DNA from: Erythrobacter sp. SD-21
Lineage (GTDB): Bacteria > Pseudomonadota > Alphaproteobacteria > Sphingomonadales > Sphingomonadaceae
Direction: 5' to 3'
Length of the DNA stretch: 64,000 nt
NCBI RefSeq assembly: GCF_000181515.1
Contig: NZ_ABCG01000004.1
Coordinates: 148,001-212,000 of the forward strand
The position numbers and the translations under genes are program-made. Positions within the stretch are counted from its first letter, which is position 1. The number at the start of each line of letters is the position of its first letter. The notes below the pieces were generated by a model. The model searched no databases. It was not told where the DNA came from and saw only the letters and a program-made list of their open reading frames with translations. Below are positions 44,528 through 53,166 of this stretch, one piece after another.

Positions 44528-47281
44528 ATGAACATGTCCCGCAAATCGGCGCTTCTGGCGCTTTCCGCCATATGGGTATGGCAGGTTCCGACCGCAATGG
44601 GTCAGGAGACCGCCGGCTCGGAGGGCGAAGCCGAGGCGACCGCCGAACTGGACGAAGACGGAGATATCGTCGTCTATGGCACGCGGCTGAAGGGCCAGCT
44701 CGTCATCGACCAGCCGCCGCTCGCCGAATATGACGAGGCCGATATCGCGGCCTTCGGCGCCAATTCCATTGCCGACGTGATTGCCGCGATCGAGCCTGCC
44801 ACGGGCAGCGGCGCACGCGGTGGACGCGGCGGTGGACGTCCGGTCTTCCTCATCAACGGCATCCGCGTGTCGAGCTGGCGCGAATTCCGCAGCTACCCGC
44901 CCGAAAGCGTCGCCAAGGTCGAGGTGTTCCCCGAAGAAGTCGCCCAGCGCTTCGGCTACTCGCCCGACCAGCGGGTGGTGAACATCGTCCTCAAGCCCAA
45001 TTTCCAGAGCCTGACAACAGAGGTCGAATACGAACAGCCCGAAGATGGCGGCTATTCACGCAACGAGCAGGAACTCACCTGGCTCCGGATCGGCGAAAAG
45101 GGACGGTTGAACCTCAATCTCGACATCGAGGATCGCAGCCTGCTGACCGAAGCCGAGCGCGGCCTCATCACTCCGGGCGCGCCGGAGGAGGCGGAATTCC
45201 GCAGCCTCGTTTCGGATACGCTCAGCGTGCAACTGGAAGGCAATTACGCGCGCGCCGTCCTCGAAACCGGCACCTCGATCAGTTTCAACGGCACGGTCAA
45301 TCATTCCGAGAGCCGCAGCCTGTCCGGCCTAGCGACCGACGGAGTGACCGTGCTGGAGCGTCGCAGCGATGGTGACAGCTATTCGACCGGACTGACGCTG
45401 AACCAGCCATTCGGTGCCTGGAACGCGACCTTCACCAGCGACAACAACTATTCCAATTCGCTGACCGAGATCGACCGCAACGACGCGAGCGGCTTCGATA
45501 CGGCGCGCAGCCGCACCTACACCACGGTCAACAAGGCGACATTGAACGGCTTCCCGCTCCAGCTCCCCGCCGGTGAACTCAGCACCACGCTCGACCTCGG
45601 CTTCGACTGGACCCGGATCCAGAGCGAGGACACGCGCAGCGACGGCGAACTTGCCCTGACACGCCGCCGCCTGAACGCAGGCCTCACGGTGGCGGCACCG
45701 ATTGCACGGCGCGGCGGGCCGCTGGGCGCGATCGGCGACGTGACGCTGGTCGCGACCGGCGGAGTGGAGGACCTCTCCGACTTCGGGACGCTCGCCAACT
45801 GGAGCCTGGGTGCGAACTGGTCGCCCTTCGACAACCTCAATCTCAGCGCGACGCGGATATGGCGCGAGGTTACGCCTTCCCTGACCAATCTCGGCAGCCC
45901 ACAGATCGAGGAGTTGAACGCAACCGTCTTCGACTATCGCACCGGCGACACGGTTCTCGCAACGCTGGTCACAGGCGGCAACCCGGACCTCGCCCCCGAA
46001 ACGCAGGCGGACTGGAAATTCAGCGCGAACTGGGGGCTCCCGTTCTGGGAAGATGCGCGCTTGAACGCCGATTACGGCATCAACCGTTCGCGCAACGTCA
46101 CCGCTTCGCCGGCTTTCAGCTCGGCCTTCGAGGAAGCCTTCCCCGACCGTGTCACGCGCGACGCGGCGGGCGATCTGCTGGCGATAGATCGCCGTCCGCT
46201 GACGCTTTACGAGACCCGCAGCCGGATCCTGTCCTTCGGTTTTAACGTGCGCGGGCAGATCGGCAAGGAGCCCGAGCGCAGCGAGCGTCGCGGTGGTCCG
46301 CCGCAGGGTGGCGGCGAGAATCCCGCGCGCCGTGGCGGCCCCGGTGGTCCTGCAAGCGGCGGTTCAGGCGGCGGTTTCGATCCGGCCCGGATGGAGGCCA
46401 TCCGCGAGGCGTTCTGCAAGGTGCCCGAAGGCGAGACGCCGGACCTGTCGCAAATTCCCGAACAGTTTCGTACGCGTCTCCTCGACGAAAACGGCAATCC
46501 CGATCCGGAAAAGATCGCGGCGGCCCGCGAGCGGTTCTGCGGCGAGGAAGCCGAACAGCGCAGCGAGCGTTTCGCCGCCATGCGCGCGGCCATCTGTGCC
46601 GATCCGCCCCAGCTCGACGGCCTGCCCGAAGAGATGCTCGCCCGTTTGAAAGGCAAGGATGGCGAGATCGACCCGGAGAAGCTGGCGGCCTTGCGCGAAC
46701 GCATGTGCAGCGCGGAAGGTGGCGCACAGGGAAGTCAGCAGGGCCAACGGCGCGGGCGGGGTGGCATGATGCGGATGTTCGGCGGCGGCAACTCGCAGGA
46801 TACGCGGCCACGCTACTTCCTCAGCCTCAACCACAATATCACGCTGGAAAACGAGGTGCTGCTCTCGCAGACAGGCCCGCTGTTCGACCAGCTCGACGGC
46901 TTCGTTCTGGGCAGCGGAGCGATCCCGCGCCACTCCTCGCGGCTTGAGGCGGGCCTGTTCTGGGAAGGCTACGGGTTGCGCCTGTCCGGCAATTATGTGG
47001 GCGACGCCGTGGTGCGCGGCGGCGATTTCCCCGGTTCGAGCGATCTCTTCTTCGACGATCTCGCCACCTTCGACATCCGCCTCTTCGCTAATCTCGGGGA
47101 GATTTTCGAAAAGGAAGACGGCTGGATGAAGGACCTGCGGCTCGCCCTCGTGATCGACAACGTCTTCGACGCGCGTCGCCCCATCACCGACGAGACGGGC
47201 GAGGTGCCGGCCGCCTACGATCCGCTGCGGATCGATCCGACCGGACGCTATCTCGGCATCGATATACGAAAGGCGTTCTGA
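44528..47281 (+). CDS. TonB-dependent receptor-like protein with inserted Cys-repeat domain
   Basis: 917 residues. Signal peptide at 1-25, acidic linker, TonB-box-like DEDGDIVVYGTRLKG, a short plug (INGIRVSSWREFRSYPPESVAKVEVFPEEV near 110-140), then a barrel ending LGIDIRKAF. Between barrel strands, residues about 580-758 form a foreign-looking insert: Arg/Gly-rich linkers on both sides and two homologous helical repeats (about 621-676 and 680-730). Each repeat carries a pattern of EAFC/AAIC, then NPDPEKIAAARERFC/IDPEKLAALRERMC. Cys residues are at 630, 671, 690 and 727. The insert should face outside the cell if it is a surface loop. Ligand unknown. Confidence 0.85.
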   Translation: MNMSRKSALLALSAIWVWQVPTAMGQETAGSEGEAEATAELDEDGDIVVYGTRLKGQLVIDQPPLAEYDEADIAAFGANSIADVIAAIEPATGSGARGGRGGGRPVFLINGIRVSSWREFRSYPPESVAKVEVFPEEVAQRFGYSPDQRVVNIVLKPNFQSLTTEVEYEQPEDGGYSRNEQELTWLRIGEKGRLNLNLDIEDRSLLTEAERGLITPGAPEEAEFRSLVSDTLSVQLEGNYARAVLETGTSISFNGTVNHSESRSLSGLATDGVTVLERRSDGDSYSTGLTLNQPFGAWNATFTSDNNYSNSLTEIDRNDASGFDTARSRTYTTVNKATLNGFPLQLPAGELSTTLDLGFDWTRIQSEDTRSDGELALTRRRLNAGLTVAAPIARRGGPLGAIGDVTLVATGGVEDLSDFGTLANWSLGANWSPFDNLNLSATRIWREVTPSLTNLGSPQIEELNATVFDYRTGDTVLATLVTGGNPDLAPETQADWKFSANWGLPFWEDARLNADYGINRSRNVTASPAFSSAFEEAFPDRVTRDAAGDLLAIDRRPLTLYETRSRILSFGFNVRGQIGKEPERSERRGGPPQGGGENPARRGGPGGPASGGSGGGFDPARMEAIREAFCKVPEGETPDLSQIPEQFRTRLLDENGNPDPEKIAAARERFCGEEAEQRSERFAAMRAAICADPPQLDGLPEEMLARLKGKDGEIDPEKLAALRERMCSAEGGAQGSQQGQRRGRGGMMRMFGGGNSQDTRPRYFLSLNHNITLENEVLLSQTGPLFDQLDGFVLGSGAIPRHSSRLEAGLFWEGYGLRLSGNYVGDAVVRGGDFPGSSDLFFDDLATFDIRLFANLGEIFEKEDGWMKDLRLALVIDNVFDARRPITDETGEVPAAYDPLRIDPTGRYLGIDIRKAF

Positions 47282-47285
47282 GCCG

Positions 47286-48074
47286 TCAGTTCAGCGCACG
47301 GCGCGGGAAGAACAGGCTGGCCAGACCCTGCGCGCGGAACGGCTTCCACGCGCCTTCGTCCTGCGCCAGCCGGTCGGCCACGGCATAGACCACCGCCGGG
47401 TTGACGCCGAGGCCGCAATGGCTCGCGACCACCTCGATATTCTCGCAATCCTCACGGTCGCCGCACTGGACCGAGCCGCGCCAGTGCACCACGCCGTCGG
47501 TCCGGGTGAGGATCGAAGTCGTGGGGACAGGGGGAGCTTCGCCAAGGCCCTGGAAGCCGCCGTCGCGCAGCGGTTCGGGTTCCTTGCCGTTGAGCATTTC
47601 GAACAGGCGCGCGGCGTTGGTGTGGCCGCGATCGTCGCTGATCGGAGAGCCGAGGCTAATCACGAGGCGGACCTTTTCGGGCGCCATCTTGGCCAGTTCG
47701 CGGGCGAACACGCCGCCAAGGCTCCATCCGACAATGCTGATCGGGCGACCGGTGCGATCGTGCAGGTCCTCCACGCAGGCCATCATCGCCTCGATGCGGG
47801 CGTTGTCGACCTTCACATTGCGGCCCAGTTTCCAGCCGACCGCGTCATAGCCTAGATCGGCGAGCAGGCGGCGCAAGGGGCTGGTCGAATAGTCCGACGC
47901 CATGAAGCCGGGGAGAACCAGCACGCCATGCCCGTCGCCGCGCGGAAGCTGGCCCAGCAGCGGGCGCAGCGCATAAAAGCTGGCGAGTTCGCCGAAAGCG
48001 CGGCCGGGTTCGGCAAGCGTCAATAGTCGGCTGGGTGGGCGGGCCGGGCTTGTCGCGGGGGCAAGTGCCGTCAT
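47286..48074 (-). CDS. Alpha/beta hydrolase (lipase/esterase-like)
   Basis: 262 residues without a signal peptide. VLVLPGFMASDYSTSPLRRLL opens the fold, the nucleophile elbow is GWSLGG (Ser near 137), and a His near the C-terminal third (VASHCGLGVNP) is a candidate catalytic His. The stop codon of the preceding wax-ester-synthase gene overlaps its ATG (ATGA), so hydrolase and acyltransferase are produced together. A role in lipid turnover is inferred from that coupling. Confidence 0.85.
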   Translation of the reverse strand: MTALAPATSPARPPSRLLTLAEPGRAFGELASFYALRPLLGQLPRGDGHGVLVLPGFMASDYSTSPLRRLLADLGYDAVGWKLGRNVKVDNARIEAMMACVEDLHDRTGRPISIVGWSLGGVFARELAKMAPEKVRLVISLGSPISDDRGHTNAARLFEMLNGKEPEPLRDGGFQGLGEAPPVPTTSILTRTDGVVHWRGSVQCGDREDCENIEVVASHCGLGVNPAVVYAVADRLAQDEGAWKPFRAQGLASLFFPRRALN

Positions 48075-49705
48075 GTCGTGGATGTTCCTTTCCCTGTCGG
48101 GGCAGCCTTCCTACGGCTGGCGACCTTTTTCGTGCCCGCTTTGGCGTTCTTCGCGCCGGCCTTTTTCGGAGCGGCTTTCGCGGACGGTTTTCTGGTTGGA
48201 GCGGCCCGCTTCTGCGCGGCAGGCTTGGTCTTGCCCTTTGTAGGCGAAGATGGTTTCTTTTTGGTAGTCGGAGCGCGCTTATCCGCAGGTTTTGCCGCGT
48301 CGCGCAGTTCCTCGAAGCTCAACTCCATGCATTCGCGGTAGAATTCCGGATCGGGCATCATCTCGCGATCGGCGGTAAAGGCGATAGTCGCCTCGTCGGT
48401 ATAGCTTTGCACCACATGGCCGAGGCCGAGCCCGTCGGTCAGGCATAGCAGCCCCATCATGCTCGCCATCCGCGCACCGGCCGAATAGATAGGGATCGGC
48501 GGACCGGGCACATTGGTAACGACGGTGGTGAAAATCGGTCCGACGCCGCGATTGGCAAGGCTGAGGCGGGTGTAGAGCTGTGCCCCCAGCGCCATGAACA
48601 GAGCGGGGCTGGCCTTGCTCATCTCGGTCATGTTGCGCGCGCCCAGCGCGTCGGTCATCGCCTTGGAGTTCTTGGTGCGATTGTGGACCCACTCCAGCCG
48701 CTCCACCGGGTCCGCGACATGCGTGCCAAGCGGAGCGATCATCGCCGCCACCTGGTTGCCCATGGCGTTCTTCTCATCCTTCGAACGGACCGAGATCGGG
48801 GCCATGGCGGTCAGCGTCTTCTTGGGCAGTTCGCCCTTGTCCTCCAGATAACGCCGCATGGCCCCGCCTATGATGGCGAGGAAGACGTCGTTGACCTTCG
48901 CCCCTTCGGCCGCGTTACGGATCGCCTTGATATCGGCCAGCGGCACGCTGATCCCTTCAACCACGCGGTGCGGCGAGATCTTGCGGTTGAAGCGCGTCTT
49001 GGGCGCGATCATCTCGGTCGAGACGTCGAACTGCTTCGCGGCCAGCCCCTTGAGGGCGTTGGCGAGCCCCGGCGCGGCCTTGGCGGCCACTTCCAGCTGC
49101 TTGAGGGGGTTGGTGATCGCGTTCATGTAGCTGCGGCCGAGCAGTTCGACCGGGTTGGGCAGCTTCTCCGGGGTCCACGTATCGGGCGTGTCGGGCGCCG
49201 GCTGGTCCGGGCGCAGCGTGTGGGTCGCCTCCATTAGGTCGATCCCGCTCATCCCGTCGATCGCGGCGTGGTGGACCTTGGTGATGTAGGCGTAGCTGCC
49301 CTTGGCCACGCCCTCGACACCGTCGAGCCCCTCCACGACGGTAATCTCCCACGGCGGGCGCGACAGGTCGAGCGGGCGCGCAAAGACCCGAGCGGCCTGG
49401 ATGCAGAGCTGCCGCCAGTCGCCGGGCTTGGGCAGGGCCACGTGGCGGACATGGTATTCGAGATCGAAATCGGGGTCTTCGATCCAGTAGGGGTAATCGA
49501 GGTCGAAGGGCACGCGGACCAGCCGCTGGCGCATGGTGGTGGAGAGTTGCAACCGGCTCTCGATGAAGGACAGGATATCCTTGAACCGCACGAAGCCGCC
49601 GGGCGCGGTCTCGGGATTGTAGATCAGGATCGAACCGATGTGCATCGGCGAATTGCGCGTTTCCAGCGCAACGAAGCTGGCATCCATACCTTGCAACTGC
49701 TGCAT
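48071..49705 (-). CDS. Wax ester synthase/diacylglycerol acyltransferase (WS/DGAT) with Lys/Ala-rich tail
   Basis: 544 residues. Makes wax esters or triacylglycerol storage lipid from acyl-CoA. MDASFVALETRNSPMHIG opens the family, the catalytic HHAAIDG lies near residue 144, and NVPGPPIPIYSAGARM is the second hallmark. The last 80 or so residues (KKKPSSPTKGK onward) are a repetitive Lys/Ala/Pro tail resembling histone H1-like domains and are not part of the enzyme fold. The ATG at 49705 was chosen because AGGAGA lies directly before it; a GTG five codons earlier is possible. Confidence 0.92.
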   Translation of the reverse strand: MQQLQGMDASFVALETRNSPMHIGSILIYNPETAPGGFVRFKDILSFIESRLQLSTTMRQRLVRVPFDLDYPYWIEDPDFDLEYHVRHVALPKPGDWRQLCIQAARVFARPLDLSRPPWEITVVEGLDGVEGVAKGSYAYITKVHHAAIDGMSGIDLMEATHTLRPDQPAPDTPDTWTPEKLPNPVELLGRSYMNAITNPLKQLEVAAKAAPGLANALKGLAAKQFDVSTEMIAPKTRFNRKISPHRVVEGISVPLADIKAIRNAAEGAKVNDVFLAIIGGAMRRYLEDKGELPKKTLTAMAPISVRSKDEKNAMGNQVAAMIAPLGTHVADPVERLEWVHNRTKNSKAMTDALGARNMTEMSKASPALFMALGAQLYTRLSLANRGVGPIFTTVVTNVPGPPIPIYSAGARMASMMGLLCLTDGLGLGHVVQSYTDEATIAFTADREMMPDPEFYRECMELSFEELRDAAKPADKRAPTTKKKPSSPTKGKTKPAAQKRAAPTRKPSAKAAPKKAGAKNAKAGTKKVASRRKAAPTGKGTSTT

Positions 49706-49823
49706 GGTTTTCTCCTGCACCGGCCTGTTTTTTCAGCAGGTCCGAAGAAGGAGAGGCTAGCAGAGCCGGGTCCCCGGTCAACTTGCCGCGCCGGTCAGCG
49801 GATGCCGTAGCGATTACAAGGGC

Positions 49824-50999
49824 TTAAAGCGCCTCGCCCGCCGCCACGCCGCTCGCCCAGGCCCACTGGAAGTTGTATCCGCCCAGCCAGCCGGTCACAT
49901 CGACCGCCTCGCCGATGGCGTAGAGGCCGGGAGTTTTCTTTGCTTCCATGGTCTTGGAGGACAGTTCGGTGGTCGCAATGCCGCCGACCGTGACCTCGGC
50001 CTTGGCGAAGCCTTCGGTGCCCGAGGGGCGGAAGCTCCAGCGCTTCAGCTGCTCCTGCGCACGGCGCAGCGCCTTGTCGCTGGCGTTGCCGAGCTCGGTT
50101 TCGACGCCGAGCTTTTCGGCCAGGATATCGGCCAGCCGGTCGGGCATGGCATCGCGCAGGACCGAGCGCATGGTGGCGCGCGGATTGTCGCGCTTGGCGC
50201 CGAGCAGCCAGTCGCCGCCCGCGTCCGGCAGGAAGTCGATGGCGATCGCCTCGCCCGGCTTCCAGTAGGAAGATATTTGCAAGATCGAGGGGCCGGAGAG
50301 GCCGCGGTGCGTGAAGAGCGCCGCCTCGGGGAAGCTTGCCTTGCCGGCATTGGCGACAACCGGTGCGGACACGCCCGAAATCTCGCGGAAGAGCACTTCC
50401 TCGCCGCCGAGAGTGAGCGGGACGAGGGCGGGGCGCGGCTCGACCACCTTGAGGCCGAACTGGCGTGCAAGGTCATAGGCAAAGCCGGTCGCGCCCATCT
50501 TCGGGATGGAGGGGCCGCCTGTTGCGATTACGAGGCTGGGCGCCGTAACGATTTGTCCGCTCGTCATGACGGCAAAGCGCCCTTCCTCAAGCTCGATGGC
50601 TGTCACATCTGCATTACAGCGCAGTTCGACATCGCCCTTGGCGCATTCCTCCAGCAGCATCTCGACAATCTGTTTCGAGGACCCGTCGCAGAACAGTTGG
50701 CCCAGCGTTTTCTCGTGCCAGCCGATGCCGTAGCTCTCGACCAGTTCGAGGAAATCGCGCGGTGTGTAGCGGGCAAGCGCCGACTTGGCGAAATGGGGAT
50801 TGCTCGACAAATAGTTGGCCGGACCCGCGCCGATATTGGTGAAATTACACCGCCCGCCGCCGGAAATCAGGATTTTCTTGCCCGGCTTTTCGGCCTTCTC
50901 GAGGACAAGCACGCGCTTGCCTTGCTGACCTGCACGCGCGGCGCACATCAGGCCGGCCGCGCCCGCACCAAGGATTATAGCATCGTAGTTTTCCGGCAT
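49824..50999 (-). CDS. FAD-dependent oxidoreductase of the HI0933/YhiN family
   Basis: 391 residues. N-terminal FAD-binding GAGAAGLMCAARAGQQG, LEKAEKPGKKILISGGGRCNFTN, and the C-terminal FAD contact YAIGEAVDVTGWLGGYNFQWAWASG define the HI0933-like flavoprotein family. The physiological substrate of the family is not known. It sits three bases from the end of the permease gene on the same strand. Confidence 0.9.
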   Translation of the reverse strand: MPENYDAIILGAGAAGLMCAARAGQQGKRVLVLEKAEKPGKKILISGGGRCNFTNIGAGPANYLSSNPHFAKSALARYTPRDFLELVESYGIGWHEKTLGQLFCDGSSKQIVEMLLEECAKGDVELRCNADVTAIELEEGRFAVMTSGQIVTAPSLVIATGGPSIPKMGATGFAYDLARQFGLKVVEPRPALVPLTLGGEEVLFREISGVSAPVVANAGKASFPEAALFTHRGLSGPSILQISSYWKPGEAIAIDFLPDAGGDWLLGAKRDNPRATMRSVLRDAMPDRLADILAEKLGVETELGNASDKALRRAQEQLKRWSFRPSGTEGFAKAEVTVGGIATTELSSKTMEAKKTPGLYAIGEAVDVTGWLGGYNFQWAWASGVAAGEAL

Positions 51000-51002
51000 G
51001 GC

Positions 51003-52289
51003 TCAGCTTGATTCGGCAATCGGCTCGTCCACCGAACCGCGCCGGGCTACGAAATACAGCAGCGTGCCTACCGCCAGCAGGATGCCGAAGATTGTCCACG
51101 CCTCCTCACTCGCATGGCTCGAAATCCAGACCGAGGCAGCGAGCGCGAGCAGTGCCACGAAAGCGCGGAAAGGGTTTAGATGACCCTCGCGTTTTTCGAT
51201 TACCGGCAAGGCTGCTGCGGTGATGACATAGGTTAGCAGGCGCGAAAGTGTGCTGGCGGCAGCGAGCACGAGAAAACCGCCCCACATCGCGAAGAGGCAC
51301 GAGGCCGCGCCGTAGAACAGGATCGCATTGGCTGGCGTGAGAAAGCGCGGGTGGATGCGCTCGAACCATTCGGGGAGCATGCCCTGCTGCGCCATGCCGT
51401 AAGCCATGCGCGGCACCACGACGACGCCCGAAAAGCTGTTGGCGAGGATCGAGAAGCCGGCACCCAGCACGATCATCAACGTGCCCAAATCGCCGAGCGC
51501 AGCCTGCGCCGAAGCGGCGAGAGCGCTCTCGTCGGCATTCGGCGAGGCGCCGATCGCGAGATAGGCCCAGATGATAATGGCATAAAGGACAGTCACGCCC
51601 GCGAGCACGGTGACCAGCACACGCGGCAAGTCGCGCTTGGGGTTCTTCAGCTCGCCGGCCGGGACCGTCACGCCCTCGAAACCGATGAAGGCATAGAAGA
51701 GAAGCAGGACGACCGTTTCGACCTGGCTGAATTCGGGCAGCACGATTTCGGGCGCGCCGAAATTCCCCAACAGCGCGGCGCCGATAAGGATCGCTAGCGG
51801 CACCAGCTTCAAGGCAGTCAGCCCGCCCAATGCATTGACCGATCCGCGCATGGAGAAGAGATTGATGATAGTCAGCGCCGCAATCACGGCGACGGCGGTC
51901 ACCGTAGACCAGAACGGGTCCTGCAATACGGGGAAGATCGCCGCGAAATAGGCGACCATGACATGCGTGTTCGCGGCCATTGCCACCGAGCCCGAAACAT
52001 AGCGGCCCCAGCCTGCCTGGAAGCCGGCAAAACTACCAAAAGCGGTTTTGCCATAAAGCACTGGGCCACCACTCATTTCGAAGCGCGCGGCGAGCCATGC
52101 GAAAACCAGCGCAAGCGGCAAGAACAGCACCCCGCCCAGCAGCATCAGAACCGGCGCGAAACTCCCTACTCCTGCTACGAGGACCGCGGGCAGGGCGAAG
52201 ATGCCCGAACCGATCATGCCGTTGATCTGGAGCAGCGACATGCCGGCAAAGCCGACCGTGCGCGGCGGAGCGATTGGTTTTCCGTCCAT
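51003..52289 (-). CDS. APC-family amino-acid permease
   Basis: 428 residues, about twelve membrane helices. Typical APC elements are INGMIGSGIFALPA in helix 1, GWGRYVSGSVAMAANTHV in helix 3 and FYAFIGFEGVTVPAGELKNPKRDLPRVL in helix 6. It imports amino acids or related amines with protons; specificity unknown. Followed closely by the flavoprotein gene. Confidence 0.9.
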   Translation of the reverse strand: MDGKPIAPPRTVGFAGMSLLQINGMIGSGIFALPAVLVAGVGSFAPVLMLLGGVLFLPLALVFAWLAARFEMSGGPVLYGKTAFGSFAGFQAGWGRYVSGSVAMAANTHVMVAYFAAIFPVLQDPFWSTVTAVAVIAALTIINLFSMRGSVNALGGLTALKLVPLAILIGAALLGNFGAPEIVLPEFSQVETVVLLLFYAFIGFEGVTVPAGELKNPKRDLPRVLVTVLAGVTVLYAIIIWAYLAIGASPNADESALAASAQAALGDLGTLMIVLGAGFSILANSFSGVVVVPRMAYGMAQQGMLPEWFERIHPRFLTPANAILFYGAASCLFAMWGGFLVLAAASTLSRLLTYVITAAALPVIEKREGHLNPFRAFVALLALAASVWISSHASEEAWTIFGILLAVGTLLYFVARRGSVDEPIAESS

Positions 52290-52341
52290 TACCCCGGAAT
52301 GGCGTGATTGGCGCGGCGGTGCAAGCGCAGGCTCGTTCGCC

Positions 52342-53067
52342 TTACTTTTCGCCCAGATAGATCGCGACGTAGTTGATTGTGTCGATCATTCCGTGGACCA
52401 GCACCAGCGGCCACAAATTGCGCTTGAGCAGCAGGAAGGCGATCCCGAAAGCGAGGCCGATCAGCCCGGTCATGACCAGCCCGAACAGGCCTTGGTAATA
52501 GTAATGGGCATAGCCGAAAAGGAAGGCGGGCAGCAGCACGGCGATGGCGAGGCGTCCGGGTACGCCGGCCAGCCCATCGGCAAGCCGGGTCACCATATAG
52601 CCGCGAAACAGCATTTCCTCGCCGAAGGCCGCGCTCGTCCAGACGATGGCGAGCCAGGTCAGGAGGAGCGGGAGGTTGCCTTCTATCGCGCCCCAGCGCG
52701 CATCGACGCCCGAGGTGTCGGTGCGCTCGAGGCCCAGGGGCTCGCCGACAAAAAGGACCAGCGCGACGGCGACGCAGAACAGCGCGAAGGGCACGATGGC
52801 CTTGGGGAGGACCAACGCCTTGGCCTTCCACCCCGGCAGGCGGATCAGGCCCATGTCGTGCCAGCCGATGCCACGGCTCCGCTGGTAGAGCGTCAGGACC
52901 ACTAGCGTCAGCGCGAGCGACATCGGACCCGAATATTCCCAGGCCAGTTCGGCAAACACCAGCCGCGACCCGAAGGCGAGCGCGGTAAACGCCAGCACTT
53001 CGAGAACGACCCACCAATTGGCGGTGGTGGCGTTTTCCATCGGCTGGATGGCGGCGTTCGTCTGCAT
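52342..53067 (-). CDS. CPBP-family intramembrane metalloprotease
   Basis: 241 residues with six or more hydrophobic helices. Active-site elements in order: FGEEMLFRGYM (EExxxR), FGYAHYYYQG (His) and HGMIDT (His), as expected for the CAAX-protease/bacteriocin-processing (Abi) family. A start ATG further upstream in the frame is ignored in favour of MQTNAAIQP, which follows the divergent gap with uvrC. An inverted repeat at 53081-53100 lies just upstream. Confidence 0.88.
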   Translation of the reverse strand: MQTNAAIQPMENATTANWWVVLEVLAFTALAFGSRLVFAELAWEYSGPMSLALTLVVLTLYQRSRGIGWHDMGLIRLPGWKAKALVLPKAIVPFALFCVAVALVLFVGEPLGLERTDTSGVDARWGAIEGNLPLLLTWLAIVWTSAAFGEEMLFRGYMVTRLADGLAGVPGRLAIAVLLPAFLFGYAHYYYQGLFGLVMTGLIGLAFGIAFLLLKRNLWPLVLVHGMIDTINYVAIYLGEK

Positions 53068-53080
53068 GAAATCTCCTATG

Positions 53081-53100
53081 TGTATTATTGTTGCAATACA
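53081..53100. promoter_or_regulatory. Inverted repeat in the CPBP/uvrC divergent gap
   Basis: TGTATT and AATACA, separated by eight bases, form a symmetric site 13 bases upstream of the CPBP start codon. A shorter palindrome ATTG-TTG-CAAT is nested in it. It is A/T-rich in a GC-rich setting and has the size of a repressor operator, for example GntR- or TetR-type. The regulator is not evident. Confidence 0.4.
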
Positions 53101-53166
53101 GCATGTCGCCAGCCGCGCAAGCCCCCGCGATTGTGCTTTCGCGCGCTTGTGCCTATCTCGCGTGCC

